Shown in pieces: positions 10,512 to 21,307 of a stretch of 64,000 nt of DNA. Position 1 is the first letter of the stretch. Each line of letters starts with the position of its first letter. Position numbers and translations under genes: made by a program. The notes beneath the pieces were generated by a model, which searched no databases, was not told where the DNA came from, and saw only the letters and a list, made by a program, of their open reading frames with translations. The DNA comes from Gymnothorax reevesii (Eukaryota; Chordata; Actinopteri; Anguilliformes; Muraenidae): assembly GCA_029721435.1 (NCBI GenBank), contig CM056581.1, forward strand, positions 67,097,712 through 67,161,711. The letters are read 5' to 3'.

Positions 10512-11474
10512 TTAATCATAGATTGACAACAGCAGCTTCTTTACATTTCTCTTGAAAATAGAGAAAGAATGTGACATTTTAATGCCGTCATTGAGCTCAT
10601 TCCATATCTGCGGCCCCCTGCCCACAACACTCAAACTGGTATACTTAAGCCTTCGTTTTTTCCCCATGATAAAGTGTTTCTTCCTAGTACTGTATAAATA
10701 CAGAGGACGGCAGACTGGAACGAGATCACACAACACAGAATTCATACCATGAACAACCTGATACATAGTGCATGCATTGTGATAAGTATTAATTTCATTG
10801 AGCCGAAGTAGACCATATCTGCGAAAAAGAGGGGCGGTAGGAGAATTACCTTCGGCCCATGATAAGGCACGTATATTGTTAGCAGTATTGTACCAAGTAT
10901 ATTGCCAAGTATTGGCATTTCTCATTCTCCAAATATCAATTAAACTTCCCTTAGAAATAAAATCAATAATGATTTCCCCATAATTGTGACAACGTACCCT
11001 TTGAGGAAGACGGTCCATCCAGAGGTCAGGGGCCAGATTATAATCTCCCCCCACTATGACTTTTTCAGTAGTATAGGTAACATTCCATTCCTCCAGCAAC
11101 TTACACAGGGAAGAAAAAAGGGTTTTGTTTTGTGCTCTTTTGTTATAGCCATATACACATTACAAAATGTACCTGACACTATTAAATTCAATTGTTGCCA
11201 TTAACCAATGACCATTAATATCGCTGATGTGGTTGATTATCTTCCCAGAAAACCTCTTTAGTAGGATCATAACTCCAGCAGAGTGTGGTGTCCCATGAAT
11301 GAAAAGGGCAGTGTCACCCCATTGATGTTTCCAAAAATTTATATCGGCCTCCACTGAATGAGTCTCTTGCAAGAAAATAAAATTGCACTTCTGCTCCTTA
11401 CAAAAAAGAAATGTTGCTTTGCGTTTTACATTATTCTTTAACCCTCCAGTATTTAAAGACATAAAAGATAACAT
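10512..11474 (-). pseudogene. LINE ORF2: L1 endonuclease fused to CR1/L2-like C-terminal tail
   Basis: The start at ATG 11474 reads MLSFMSLNTGGL and FIFLQETHS, the beginning of an APE-type L1 endonuclease whose Glu in QETH binds metal. A stop at 11160 and a frame change follow. The frame then resumes with VIVGGDYNLAPD (the GDFN endonuclease motif) and LIDIWRMRN...TWYN. After about NNIRALSW the same open frame becomes TAPLFRRYGLLRLNEI and then GPQIWNELNDGIKMSHS, which resembles the far C-terminus of CR1/Jockey/L2-type reverse transcriptases and not L1. The fusion point is near 10860. The protein could not reverse transcribe because all polymerase motifs are absent. Confidence 0.65.
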
Positions 11475-11774
11475 TCGCCAAATAAAAGATATGCACAAAG
11501 AACATGATGCGCAGGGATGAGTAACAAATATATCCATGTCATAATTCAACGAACATTGGATGCAACAACCTTCAAAATATTTTGACCAAAGTAAAACAAT
11601 GAAAAACAGTTTTTGAAGCTCTATTGAAGCAAGGAAGCCCCACAAAGTTATTTACTCAGGGTCCACACGGTGGTTATCAATTAAAGCAAAACCTTCCTTC
11701 AGAAACGCCCATTTCCCCCTCTTCCTGCCTTCCTGAACTAATGGCCATAGCTTGGAACGAGCCTTCCGGTCTTC

Positions 11775-12465
11775 TTAAGAAAAGTCCTCTTTAAAGCGAA
11801 TATGCAGTTCGCTGCACACTCGTGCCTCTTTGGACTTTTTCCACACTTCATCCCGCACGGTTCTCATCCCGAACTGGATGATGATTGGCCTCGGCGTATT
11901 TGGTGAAGGAGCAGTGCTTTTTTTTCCCAAGTGGTGGACAGTATCCATAGTGTCTCGCAAGCGATCCACAGCCATAGGCACACCTCTAGTAAGTATTCCG
12001 ATAACAGTTTCTCTGGTGTTTTCGCCATCCTTTTCAGGGAGACCAGTTAGCCATAGGTTCCACCTCCTCTTATACCGGTCTAGTTCCGCACAAGCATTCT
12101 TAAGCACGACATTCTCATTATGGAGCTCCGCAACTTTTTTCTGGAGCAGAACATTTTCTTTTTTGTTCTCACTTGTAGCCAGTGCATTGGCTTCAATACG
12201 CTTGTCGAGCCTTTTCAAAAGTTTGGTTTGTTCAGCCACCTTCGCAGTCAGCACCTGCACTGCGAGGAAAATGGCAGCATTAATATTCTCCGCTTCCTTT
12301 CTATCGTCCTTTCCCTTCAACTTCTTGGGTTTTGGACTTTTAATTGGTATGGGTCGGGCTAGTTCTGCTTTCTTTGGGAGAGTTTTTATCTACCTCAATG
12401 TCTTCAACGTCGCTATCCCCGCACGCCTCGCGGAGAGCAGCCAGAGTATAGCTGTGGTCGGACAT
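11775..12465 (-). pseudogene. L1/Tx1-type LINE ORF1 (RNA-binding chaperone), one frameshift
   Basis: The start at ATG 12465 reads MSDHSYTLAALREACG. A one-base shift near 12375, in a run of A, moves the frame to KSPKPKKLKGKDDRKEAE. A coiled coil with Leu heptads follows (KLLKRLDKRIEANALATSE, then LLQKKVAELHNENVVLKNA), then an RRM-like part beginning RRWNLWLTGLPEKDGEN and a C-terminal part with RPIIIQFGMRTVRDEVWKKS. This is the layout of L1 ORF1 proteins, which trimerise and coat LINE RNA. The coiled-coil half is present a second time in the tandem duplication at 13399-13845. Confidence 0.75.
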
Positions 12466-12947
12466 TAAAACACACTCGTTTTGTTCATAAAATGGTCAAA
12501 AATCTTCGAAAAGTATTCCTTTCTTGTAAGCTTTGGGTTGTTGCATGAAAAATTCACCAGTCAAGGATTACATCGATGTTTTTCCCAGAGCCTGCAAACA
12601 AGCTGCCACTCACTCCGCCATCTTAGATCCTCCGCCAATACAAGCCTTGCTCCACTGACTACACAGTCCGTGCATGCCTAGAATACTACGATACTACATC
12701 GTAGATGCCTGCCTTACTCTCAGCAAAACTGTTGGCCAAATCATTCGTCTAGCCTGCCACTTAGATACATGATTTGTTATTAATGTATTTGTTCAAATAT
12801 CTGAAGCGGGTAAAAAGAGCTTGTTTACAATCAATGTAGTCTAGCAATACCCAACTCGCCGTTTTTTTATCCTGTACTGATCTGGCATATTAATAATAAA
12901 CTAGTAGGTGACACCATACAAAATGCAATGAATATAAAGTAGAAATA

Positions 12948-13245
12948 ACCAAGATTGTGTCAGCTTATTCTCAAAAATATGAACGATCTGGAGGCCGACA
13001 GATTATTTTCATCTAGCTGCGCTACTGAACATTGAATTGTATTCGCACTTTGCTGTCGGCTGTCAATATGGTTGACTGTGGTGCTTTCTTTCTGCATCAT
13101 AGAATCATGATCGTGCCCTGCCTTTGAAAATGCAGTGGCCGTTTCCAAACCTGCCAATTATTTTTAATGTTTCCAGCTAGGATGGAAAAAAAAATCATCT
13201 GTTCAGAGCGTTCATATTTTCTAGAATAAGCAGACGCAATCTCGG
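12948..13245. mobile_element. MITE-like inverted-repeat element (copy in first duplicate)
   Basis: About 40-bp imperfect inverted repeats close the element: ACCAAGATTGTGTCAGC at the left and, reverse complemented, ACCGAGATTGCGTCTGC at the right, each followed by CTTATTCT and AAATATGAACG. The roughly 300-bp element has no transposase. I could not assign a superfamily. Confidence 0.6.
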
Positions 13246-13254
13246 TAATTTTTA

Positions 13255-13398
13255 CAAACCCAATTGCGAAATAACTGGGACAAAGTGTACATTGTGAATA
13301 AACTCAAAACGCAATGACTTTCAAATCACACCAGCCAGTATTTTAGTCATAATAAAACAGAGATAACAAAGCAAATGTTGAAACTGACACATTTTACA
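13255..13398 (+). mobile_element. Truncated Tc1-like terminal inverted repeat
   Basis: After a TA, CAAACCCAATTGCGAAATAA and the next 140 bases match the terminal repeat of the element at 40084-43288 (for example GGGACAAAGTGTACATTG and CAATGACTTTCAAATCACA). It is cut by the duplication junction. Confidence 0.7.
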
Positions 13399-14327
13399 TT
13401 TTCGCCATCCTTTTCAGGGAGACCAGTTAGCCATAGGTTCCACCTCCTCTTATACCGGTCTAGTTCCGCACAAGCATTCTTAAGCACGACATTCTCATTA
13501 TGGAGCTCCGCAACTTTTTTCTGGAGCAGAACATTTTCTTTTTTGTTCTCACTTGTAGCCAGTGCATTGGCTTCAATACGCTTGTCGAGCCTTTTCAAAA
13601 GTTTGGTTTGTTCAGCCACCTTCGCAGTCAGCACCTGCACTGCGAGGAAAATGGCAGCATTAATATTCTCCGCTTCCTTTCTATCGTCCTTTCCCTTCAA
13701 CTTCTTGGGTTTTGGACTTTTAATTGGTATGGGTCGGGCTAGTTCTGCTTTCTTTGGGAGAGTTTTTATCTACCTCAATGTCTTCAACGTCGCTATCCCC
13801 GCACGCCTCGCGGAGAGCAGCCAGAGTATAGCTGTGGTCGGACATTAAAACACACTCGTTTTGTTCATAAAATGGTCAAAAATCTTCGAAAAGTATTCCT
13901 TTCTTGTAAGCTTTGGGTTGTTGCATGAAAAATTCACCAGTCAAGGATTACATCGATGTTTTTCCCAGAGCCTGCAAACAAGCTGCCACTCACTCCGCCA
14001 TCTTAGATCCTCCGCCAATACAAGCCTTGCTCCACTGACTACACAGTCCGTGCATGCCTAGAATACTACGATACTACATCGTAGATGCCTGCCTTACTCT
14101 CAGCAAAACTGTTGGCCAAATCATTCGTCTAGCCTGCCACTTAGATACATGATTTGTTATTAATGTATTTGTTCAAATATCTGAAGCGGGTAAAAAGAGC
14201 TTGTTTACAATTAATGTAGTCTAGCAATACCCAACTCGCCGTTTTTTTATCCTGTACTGATCTGGCATATTAATAATAAACTAGTAGGTGACACCATACA
14301 AAATGCAATGAATATAAAGTAGAAATA

Positions 14328-14625
14328 ACCAAGATTGTGTCAGCTTATTCTCAAAAATATGAACGCTCTGGAGGCCGACAGATTATTTTCATCTAGCTGC
14401 GCTACTGAACATTGAATTGTATTCGCACTTTGCTGTCGGCTGTCAATATGGTTGACTGTGGTGCTTTCTTTCTGCATCATAGAATCATGATCGTGCCCTG
14501 CCTTTGAAAATGCAGTGGCCGTTTCCAAACCTGCCAATTATTTTTAATGTTTCCAGCTAGGATGGAAAAAAAAATCATCTGTTCAGAGCGTTCATATTTT
14601 CTAGAATAAGCAGACGCAATCTCGG
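14328..14625. mobile_element. MITE-like inverted-repeat element (copy in second duplicate)
   Basis: This is the same element as at 12948, carried along by the 1380-bp duplication. It has one of the two mismatches, in the left inverted repeat, which here matches the right repeat better (GAACGCTCTG). Confidence 0.6.
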
Positions 14626-14634
14626 TAATTTTTA

Positions 14635-14836
14635 CAAACCCAATTGCGAAATAACTGGGACAAAGTGTACATTGTGAATAAACTCAAAACGCAATGACTT
14701 TCAAATCACACCAGCCAGTATTTTAGTCATAATAAAACAGAGATAACAAAGCAAATGTTGAAACTGACACATTTTACATTTTTATCCACAAAACGAGCTC
14801 ATTTCAAATTTGATGGTTGCTACAGGTCTGAAAAAA
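14635..14836 (+). mobile_element. Tc1-like terminal repeat remnant, about 200 bp
   Basis: The terminal repeat starts CAAACCCAATTGCG after a TA and continues past the duplication boundary into TTTATCCACAAAACGAGC and GCTACAGGTCTGAAAAAAG, as in the Tc1-like element at 40084. No transposase or opposite end follows, so only one terminus survives. Confidence 0.65.
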
Positions 14837-15762
14837 GAAACAACATTACTGACACCCACCAACGAAGAGGTCATCTGTCATGGGTGTCATCCCCCACCCC
14901 GCTAAAGAAAGTAAAAATAACATGTTTTGTGATTTTGGTCCCCAGAATGCCGAAATTGTTACTTACAACAACCACCAACTATACTGGCTACATAAGACCG
15001 TAATATGGAACATTAAGTTGGGCCCCGCTCAGTGAATAGGGAGTGTAACCCTAGTCAAGCCCCAGTATCACCGAGGATCCATCCTCTGAACTTGAACACA
15101 CAAAAAAAAAATAATAATAATAATTGAGGGTAATGTTCCATGCTGCTGTCATATGCATATAAAGCATAGGAAGTGGCAGTGCCCTCTGTTCTCGTGATGC
15201 CCAAAAAATTGCTTGACTGTCTTTTTAACTGATGAGAAATGTTTGAAATGTGAACAAGCTTTTGTATACGTACAATTACTACAAATCTTTACATTTTACA
15301 GTCAAGCACATATTTAAGAGCAAAACAGACTCTTGCAAAATTGGCAAACTACAGTATCCCCTTAGAAAATAAATCAAAACTAGCTGTCATACCAGTTTTC
15401 GGCACTGCAACACTTAGGACAGACATAATCCTGCTTTTGTGTGACCAGAGCATGGACTTCACTATCACTTAAGTTGACACAAGGATAGTGGAACCACTGA
15501 ACACACTTGTCATACATAATCATCGGTGACCCTGGCCTGTGCTTTGACACAGTTGCAATATGTTGACAGCTGATAGCTTCACAATGTTTGCCTGTCCGAC
15601 TTTGTGATTATGTGGGAACATCTTGATGGCTTTCATCTCAAAGCAGTCCTCCAAATGTCTCCTCATCTGGCTTTCGACGTTGTATAGCAATTGACAGGGA
15701 AAAGACAATAACATAGAACATAGTTACTACAAACTTAGGGTGAGTGAGTCCATAGGGACATA
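14837..15762. other. No gene recognised
   Basis: The stretch is AT-rich with a short ATA/ATT microsatellite near 15108-15123. No reading frame has recognisable domains. Confidence 0.5.
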
Positions 15763-15888
15763 CAGCACCCTCCATAATTATTGGCACCCCTGCTTAAGAT
15801 GTGTTAAAAGCCTTAAAATAAATTCAATTTTTATTGCAGAAGCATACTCTCACACTGAAAATTGTAACCTTCAACTCAAGTGAATTTT

Positions 15889-16355
15889 TTTTTTTTTTTT
15901 TTTTTAAATTTGGCATCTCTAATCCCACCCGAATCTGGAATGCCCAATTGGTGAACTATGTACAAAGCTTGCTCGTATGCGACCCCTTGCTGCCAACTCA
16001 GGATAGTGAAGACAGTTCACGGCTCTCCTCCAAAGCACGTGCCTGTCAGCCACTGAATCTTCGCAAGTTCACAACGAGGGCGGTGGATACCCGGACATGA
16101 ACAAACCCAGAATCTTCCTGACGAGCACCCGTCTGGCCAACAGGAGGCGCTTCAGCAACAAACAAAGCTGTTTGCATCCCATATCCGGCAGTCCTTTCCC
16201 AATTTGAATCCCTGTAGCACGATGGCCAATTGTGCGCTACTCTGAAAAAGCTGCCGACCACTGCCGGTTGGTACGACCTGGGCTGGAACCCGCGACGTGA
16301 TTATCACCTCTGCACTGCAGCGCAGTGCCTTAACCGAATGAGCTATCCGGCAGCC
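15889..16355 (-). mobile_element. tRNA-derived SINE inserted in Tc1-like copy A
   Basis: The minus strand begins with a tRNA-like head: an A box TAGCTCATTCGG (16334-16345) and a B box GGGTTCCAGCCC (16280-16291). It ends in a poly(A) tail, seen as a T run at 15886-15905. The 17-bp direct repeat CAACTCAAGTGAATTTT flanks it (15872-15888 and 16356-16372), the mark of LINE-driven insertion. The body shares stretches such as CCCAATTTGAATCCCTGTAGCAC (in part) with the SINE at 55.6 kb. Confidence 0.9.
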
Positions 16356-16614
16356 CAACTCAAGTGAATTTTAAGGGAAAAAACTCCCTGACTAAGAAAT
16401 AATTATTTTTCATAAAATCTCCTGTTCCATTACTATTGGCTTCCCTAACAATTCCTAGGAAATAAATGTAATTGAAGTATTTCTGTCATTTCTACAGTAG
16501 TTTACAAAGTTAATCAGAGTATCCAGGAACATTTAATTAGTAATTCATCACTTCCTGTTTCCCTGGGGTATAAATATGTGACAAAGAGGCCATTTCTCTT
16601 ATCCACTCTTCAAC

Positions 16615-17600
16615 ATGGGAAAGACAAAGGAACACGCTATTCAAGTAAGGCAGATGTGTGTCGACCTTCACAAGTCAGGCATTGGCTACAAGAAAATAGC
16701 TACTCGCCTGCACCTGCCCATATATACTGTAAGAGGAATCATTAAGAAGTTTAAAACAACTGGAACAGTGGTAAACAAGCCTGAACGAGGACGCAAGGTT
16801 ATTTTGCCACCATGCAGTGAGGAGGATGGTAAGAGAAATAAAAAGTTCTCCAAAGCCCACTGTTAACGAATTGCAACAAATGGTAGCACCTTAGGGTCAC
16901 AAAGTCTCCAAAACAACCATCAGGAGCTATCTACATGCCAACAAGCTGTTTGGGAGGCATGCACAACCTTTTCTCACTCACAATTATACAAACGTCTGGA
17001 GTTCGCTAAGCAGTACTGGGACTTCAACTGGGACCGTGTGCTTTGGTCAGATGAGACCAAGAGAGAGCTTTTTGGCTACAAATACTCAAAGTGGGTCTGG
17101 CAGAACACAAAAGATGAGCATGCAGAAAAGCACCTCATGCCCACTGTGAAGTATGAGGGATGATCTGTGATACTGTGGGCCAGTTTCTCTTCCAGAGGCC
17201 CTGGGAATCTTGTTAGGGTGTATGGCATCATGACCGTTTTGAAATACCAGGACATTTTAAATCATAATCTGGCGGCCTCTTCCCCAAAGCTGAAGATGGG
17301 TCGTCACTGAGTCTTTCAGCAAGATAATGACCCTAAACTTTTGGCCAAATCTACCCAGATATGGATCACTAGACACAGAATCGAGCTTCTCCCATGGGCA
17401 TCTCAGTCCTCAGACCTCAACCCCATTGAAAACCTGTGGAGTGAACTGAAGAGGAGAGTGCAGAGGAGAGGACCCAGATCGCTGGATGATTTAGAGAGAT
17501 TGTGCTAAGAGGAATGGTCGAAGATCCCTCTTTCTGTATTCTCCCATCTTGTGAAACATTATAGGAGAAGATTAGGTGCTGTTTTATTGGCAAAAGGGGG
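16615..17600 (+). pseudogene. Tc1-like transposase, copy A (dead)
   Basis: The frame starts MGKTKEHAIQVRQMCVDLHK with a paired helix-turn-helix DNA-binding region (YKKIATRLHLPIYTVRGIIKKF) and a basic GRGRK-type hook (PERGRK). The catalytic region keeps Asp in VLWSDETK, Asp in FQQDNDPK and Glu in NPIENLW, the DD34E pattern. The frame breaks after about 83 codons, and stops lie within KYEG*SV, KMGRH*VF and ERLC*EE. The protein would cut and paste the element at TA sites, but this copy cannot make it. It belongs to the same family as the copy at 53.4-54.4 kb. Confidence 0.9.
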
Positions 17601-17647
17601 TTTTACACAGTATTACAATCAGGAGTGCTGTTCTCAGTCATTTATAT

Positions 17648-18257
17648 CAGTGGTTCTCAACTCCAGTCCTGGGGACCCACAGCACTATAAATTTGTGTTC
17701 CAGCTCAGCAGTGGGATGATTCACTTAATGAGCTAATACCAATTGACAGTCTCTTAATTCATTGAATCAGGTGTCCCCAATGAAGACATTAAACTTTCCG
17801 ATTAAGAACTGTATTTTACAATGACCTAACCTTAAGCACACTAAGTAGAACAAGTTGCAATTAAAGTAAACAGAGAACTAACTTCACTATGTGGGTCATT
17901 TTTTATGAAATACCCTAATCCATTAAATCTGGAGGCCAGAGTTAAAGATAAGAAAATATTTTATATTTGGTCCCCTGAGCTCGAGATAATTATGAAAATA
18001 TATTTTTAAATAATGAATTGTCGCTCTGACATCAAATTTCAATTTTGTCAACCTGCAAGTCCTCTTAAATGGTGTTTCTTAACTCAAAAAGTTGCCAAAG
18101 TATCATGTATGATTGTACTAGGCCTGGTTTACCAAACCTATTTCAATTTAGCAAGAGACTGATGATTAGGATTTGATCGACTGAATCATGCCATTGCTGA
18201 GCTGGCAGACAAATGTGTAGGGCAGTGGGTCCCCAGGACTGGAGTTGAGAAACACTG
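17648..18257. mobile_element. Non-autonomous hAT element, 610 bp
   Basis: The ends are CAGTGGTTCTCAACTCCAGT and its near-complement ACTGGAGTTGAGAAACACTG, flanked by the perfect 8-bp duplication ATTTATAT (17640-17647 and 18258-18265). CAGTGG ends and an 8-bp target duplication are typical of hAT. There is no transposase frame. Confidence 0.9.
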
Positions 18258-18265
18258 ATTTATAT

Positions 18266-18813
18266 AATTAACAGAAGGTTCACTCCCAGAGCACTCCACA
18301 GTTAACAGGTGCGGCTTGATCTCCCCAATTAGGAACACGTCAGGACTAATAATTGTTTTAAACGGAAGTTTTGTGCAACCCAATTCTCTGTTTGTGTTCC
18401 GCAACTGGACTGAATTTAGCCCATGATTTAATCGCTGTTAGATCGCATACGGAGAGAAACCGCATCTTCGGTTTATGATATTATGATAATTATGATAATT
18501 GGAAAATGCATCAATAAATGAAAATGATCGAGAAATGCTAATTGCGGTCAAAAGGGGACGTATCTCAGCACCCCTGCTGGCTACGACACTGTCGGCAAGT
18601 ACACATGCCAAAATAAAATGATCCCTTCATTCTAAAAATGTATAGAGATCGGTAATCAACATGGTATATCGAAATGTATTTATGACCACAATGACGTTTC
18701 ATGACACCTCCTAGAAATATCAAAACGAAGACATTTCACTGATAAACCTACCTGGTCCGCCATCTTCGATTTCCTTCACTGGAGGCTGCCATTGAGTCAT
18801 TGTTACCAGGGCC
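18266..18813. other. No gene recognised
   Basis: I see only unique-looking non-coding sequence. It becomes GC-rich with many CpG toward its right end. Confidence 0.5.
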
Positions 18814-19176
18814 TCACTTTGAGCGCAAGCGCAACGAGGCACGGGCATCAGAGGGATGTTCAGAATCGCGGGCGCCCGCAGATGCTCCCGAGCGTTTGAT
18901 CCTGTGCGCCTTTGCCCACCCGGGCGCTTGCAAGCGTACGCGAACTATCGCTTGAGCTGCCTCGCCTAGCGATCCAAGATGGCGTCCAGGCTGAAAGGAG
19001 GATCGTGTCATCCGGAAATGGGCACGAAACAAAGGATTACTGTATGTTGGTACGGTTTCCTCCACATAGTTTTCTATAAGGTCCGTTCCAAGGAGATTCT
19101 CGCCTCTTATCATAGCATCTTCTTCACAAATACATAATGTGTCCGCCACGGCAGCATCACAATATTCTGTGTCCAT
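18814..19176 (-). pseudogene. Possible PIF/Harbinger-type transposase N-terminus remnant
   Basis: The frame starts at a true ATG (MDTEYCDAAVADTLCICEED) and contains YVEETVPTYSNPLFRAHFRM followed by TRSSF. The pattern VP-x-x-x-x-x-x-F-R-x-H-F-R-M-x-R-x-x-F is common just before the nuclease domain of Harbinger-type transposases and HARBI1-like proteins. The frame then runs into CpG-rich sequence (PGRHLGSLGEAAQ) that does not continue the family. I see no nuclease domain and no clear splice donor, so it is more likely a broken remnant than a first exon. A host exon cannot be excluded. Confidence 0.35.
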
Positions 19177-19208
19177 CGATTCATTTATAACAGCCCGAAG
19201 TACACAGA

Positions 19209-19270
19209 GCTGTGTCCCAATTCAGAGGCTTGGTCCTTCGAAGGATGCAGCCGCTGAATTGGGACACAGC
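19209..19270. repeat. Perfect 17-bp inverted repeat (MITE remnant)
   Basis: GCTGTGTCCCAATTCAG (19209-19225) and its exact complement (19254-19270) flank a 28-base loop containing CCTTCGAAGG. The arrangement resembles the ends of short hairpin elements common in fish. Confidence 0.7.
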
Positions 19271-19473
19271 CAGTCTCTTTCGCTGTGCGTCGCCATTTTG
19301 ATTACAGACCGAGCACTCGCCTCCGTACAGAATCGGCGCGAGCACTCACGCGAGACAGTCGTGCGGGCACCTGCGGTTCTAAACAGGCCTCAGGCTGGGG
19401 CTTATAGAGCTCTGGACGTCACGTGACCCCTTTTGTTAACGCCACCATTTTGGCAGGAAAAGCTAAAGCGAAA

Positions 19474-19736
19474 ATGAATGGCGCTAGTGCTGATTTCAAG
19501 CCATCAGAGTTCATTGCCCGCTTTACATGCCAAGAAATTGAGCTTTGTAATTCAACGCTTATTAGGTCAAACATTATTGACCCTTATAATGCCTCAGGTG
19601 TGCTTTTCCTAAGTATTGACTCAGCCGGCTCAGACAATGTTCCAGACCTTCAGTATCCAGCAACTACAAATACCTTATCAACTTTCCCTTCATAGAGTCT
19701 ATCAAAGCATACAAGAGCCTTGAGGGATCCAAATAG
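19474..19736 (+). pseudogene. Possible remnant of a SWIM/YqaJ-type repeat-encoded protein
   Basis: The frame MNGASADFKPSEFIARFTCQ continues to DNVPDLQYP and then stops. A second frame from about 19665 gives YLINFPFIESIKAYKSLEG. The phrase KAYKSLE after a YL-x-x-FP stretch is familiar from the N-terminus of multi-copy fish proteins with SWIM zinc finger and YqaJ-like nuclease domains. Neither domain is visible here and the frame change would need either a frameshift or a short intron. The call rests on recall of a pattern and is weak. Confidence 0.25.
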
Positions 19737-20689
19737 ACGCAATTTAGCTTTGTGATGAATAGGGCCTGTGTCAGGAAACTTCTTTTCTGTGCTGGCTGCA
19801 GTATGAAGTTTAGCATTGACAGCGCTCCACCTCCTCAGCAACCAAATTGTCCTCAGCATACAGCTTTTTCCCTCGGAGCTCTCGGCTGGAAATAGTTTAA
19901 CTTTTGGAACACCGCCGGGCTCATGATGTCCCTTCTCTCTCGCTGACAAATCATAATCGTAAATTGGGAGGCACTAACAATATCAATAGTGAGAAACGTT
20001 TCCTGCTGCCACAGTCGAGTTTCTAATCAATTAGCTTGCTACAGTTTAGGTTTGATACTGTTCCCCATTTTGGGACATGAAGTTTGCTGACAAATTATTC
20101 AGTATTAATGTTTATGACAACTGTAGACCCCAACAGCTTTAGCCAGCTTGGTACTCTGTGATTGCTTAGGTTCCCATTTATTTTAATCTGGGTCACTAGA
20201 TTTCCCAAAGCATTGTTGGGAGCTACATTAGCAACTTCGCTACATAGTCGGAATCATTGACTTTATTTGGTTCCAATTGCACTTTTGGGAAATTAACATT
20301 CATTAGCTTAGATGCGACAGTTATTCGCGGTTTCATTTCATTGCATAACGATACATTTACAACGATGCATAGAGGAAATGCTCAGACAGTCTTAGCAACT
20401 TTTAGCAAAAATCAGCGCTACAGAGTAGCGCTCTGTAAATGTCATCACGGGCGCTTCCAGCTCTGAAAGGGCGATAAATCCTCGACTCTCTGGAAGCACT
20501 GCCTGTGAACGCAGGTCTTAGGTGCCTCTTCATCTCAGTTACGTTAGCATTAGCAACAGGGCAGAATAATGTAACCAGCTATTCGCTCTGCTCAACGTGT
20601 ATGTAAACCAGCTTGTGTCACCACGTTATCAAAGTTTGAATGACTGTCCAAATTACCTAAGAAATAACATTATTCACTTTTCATGAATA
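19737..20689. other. No gene recognised
   Basis: Non-coding stretch to the left border of the second Gmr1-like element. Short open frames here lack recognisable domains. Confidence 0.5.
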
Positions 20690-21180
20690 TGTTATGGCCC
20701 CAATTTGTTATTACATTTATAACACAACAGCAACAGCAAGGGATGACAAACACAGTTTTAACAACTAAAACACATTTAATTTTTAACAAAGACAAAGACT
20801 AATAACAACCTACAACTAAAGACCAAGATTGATAAATAAGAAAAAACAGAAATAATTACAGTCCCTTTTTGGTGGGGGCTTGGTGATGTCCTGGATGAAG
20901 AAAATGCTCAAACACAGGCAAAGGAATCCACAAAAGAAACGTCACAGGTCTTGAACAGAATGGCAGGTCTGGTCATCTTCTTGCAATTTCTCCTACTACT
21001 TTACTGTCTCAATTCTTTTCCTTATATACTCTTTTGCAGACCCCACCCACATTTAGACCTCTTTTTTTTTATTTTCTGAGACTTGCCCCAGACATGTCCA
21101 GGACATGTCTAAACATGACTCCAGTCTGAGCTTAACAAAAAGGTAAATACTGCCATCTAGTGGCCTATATTCACATTACA
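20690..21180 (-). repeat. 3' LTR of Gmr1-like copy 2
   Basis: 491 bp, reading TGTTATGGCCCC to CACATTACA on the plus strand. It carries the p53-like palindrome at 21090-21110. The polypurine tract complement CCTCCATTCC follows at 21181-21190. Confidence 0.92.
21090..21110. promoter_or_regulatory. p53-response-element-like palindrome in 3' LTR
   Basis: AGACATGTCC, A, GGACATGTCT: two full matches to RRRCWWGYYY with one spacer base, as in the LTR at 6436. Confidence 0.55.
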
Positions 21181-21307
21181 CCTCCATTCCAAAAGGGAAA
21201 AATTTTGACTCATAAAGGCAAAATTTTTCTTTTCAATACAAAATGGTTAAGTGAACACTTGTCTATATATACATATCATACAATATTCAAACACATGATA
21301 TACACAT

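Larger units (their letters stand above)
10018..12465 (-). mobile_element. Chimeric LINE: L1-type 5' part joined to CR1/L2-like 3' end
   Basis: On the minus strand the order is ORF1 (12465 to 11775), an L1-type endonuclease start (11474), the rest of the endonuclease, an abrupt change to a carboxy-terminal tail of the CR1/Jockey/L2 kind, then an untranslated end with a short AT-rich direct repeat (10018-10065) that may be its tail. The whole reverse transcriptase core is missing. The 5' part overlaps the 1380-bp tandem duplication that starts at 12019. Confidence 0.65.
12019..14782. repeat. 1380-bp near-perfect tandem duplication
   Basis: 12019-13398 recurs at 13399-14778 at an offset of exactly 1380 bp. 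I found only two mismatches (C/T in ACAATCAATG versus ACAATTAATG at 12832/14212, and A/C in GAACGATCTG versus GAACGCTCTG at 12986/14366). Both junctions share TTTT. One breakpoint lies in LINE ORF1, the other inside a Tc1-like terminal repeat. Each copy holds half of ORF1, its upstream region, a small MITE and the start of the Tc1 repeat. Confidence 0.95.
15763..17639 (+). mobile_element. Tc1-like transposon copy A, 3' truncated, with nested SINE
   Basis: The left terminus CAGCACCCTCCATAATTATT follows a TA (15761-15762) and matches the ends of the element at 53158-54765. An inner degenerate direct repeat lies near 16430 (TTCCATTACTATTGG), which suggests the IR/DR layout of fish Tc1 elements. 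The transposase region follows on the plus strand. The right end stops around CAGGAGTGCTGTTCTCAG, short of the expected terminus, next to the hAT element at 17648. Confidence 0.85.

Noticed and set aside
12481..14061. Paired 66-, 80- and 65-codon frames repeated at an offset of 1380 as conserved small genes
   Set aside because: Their repetition is due to the tandem duplication, not conservation, and they overlap LINE or MITE sequence.
16270..16350. A functional tRNA gene on the minus strand
   Set aside because: A and B boxes are present, but the tRNA-like part leads into a SINE body with a poly(A) tail and a 17-bp flanking duplication.
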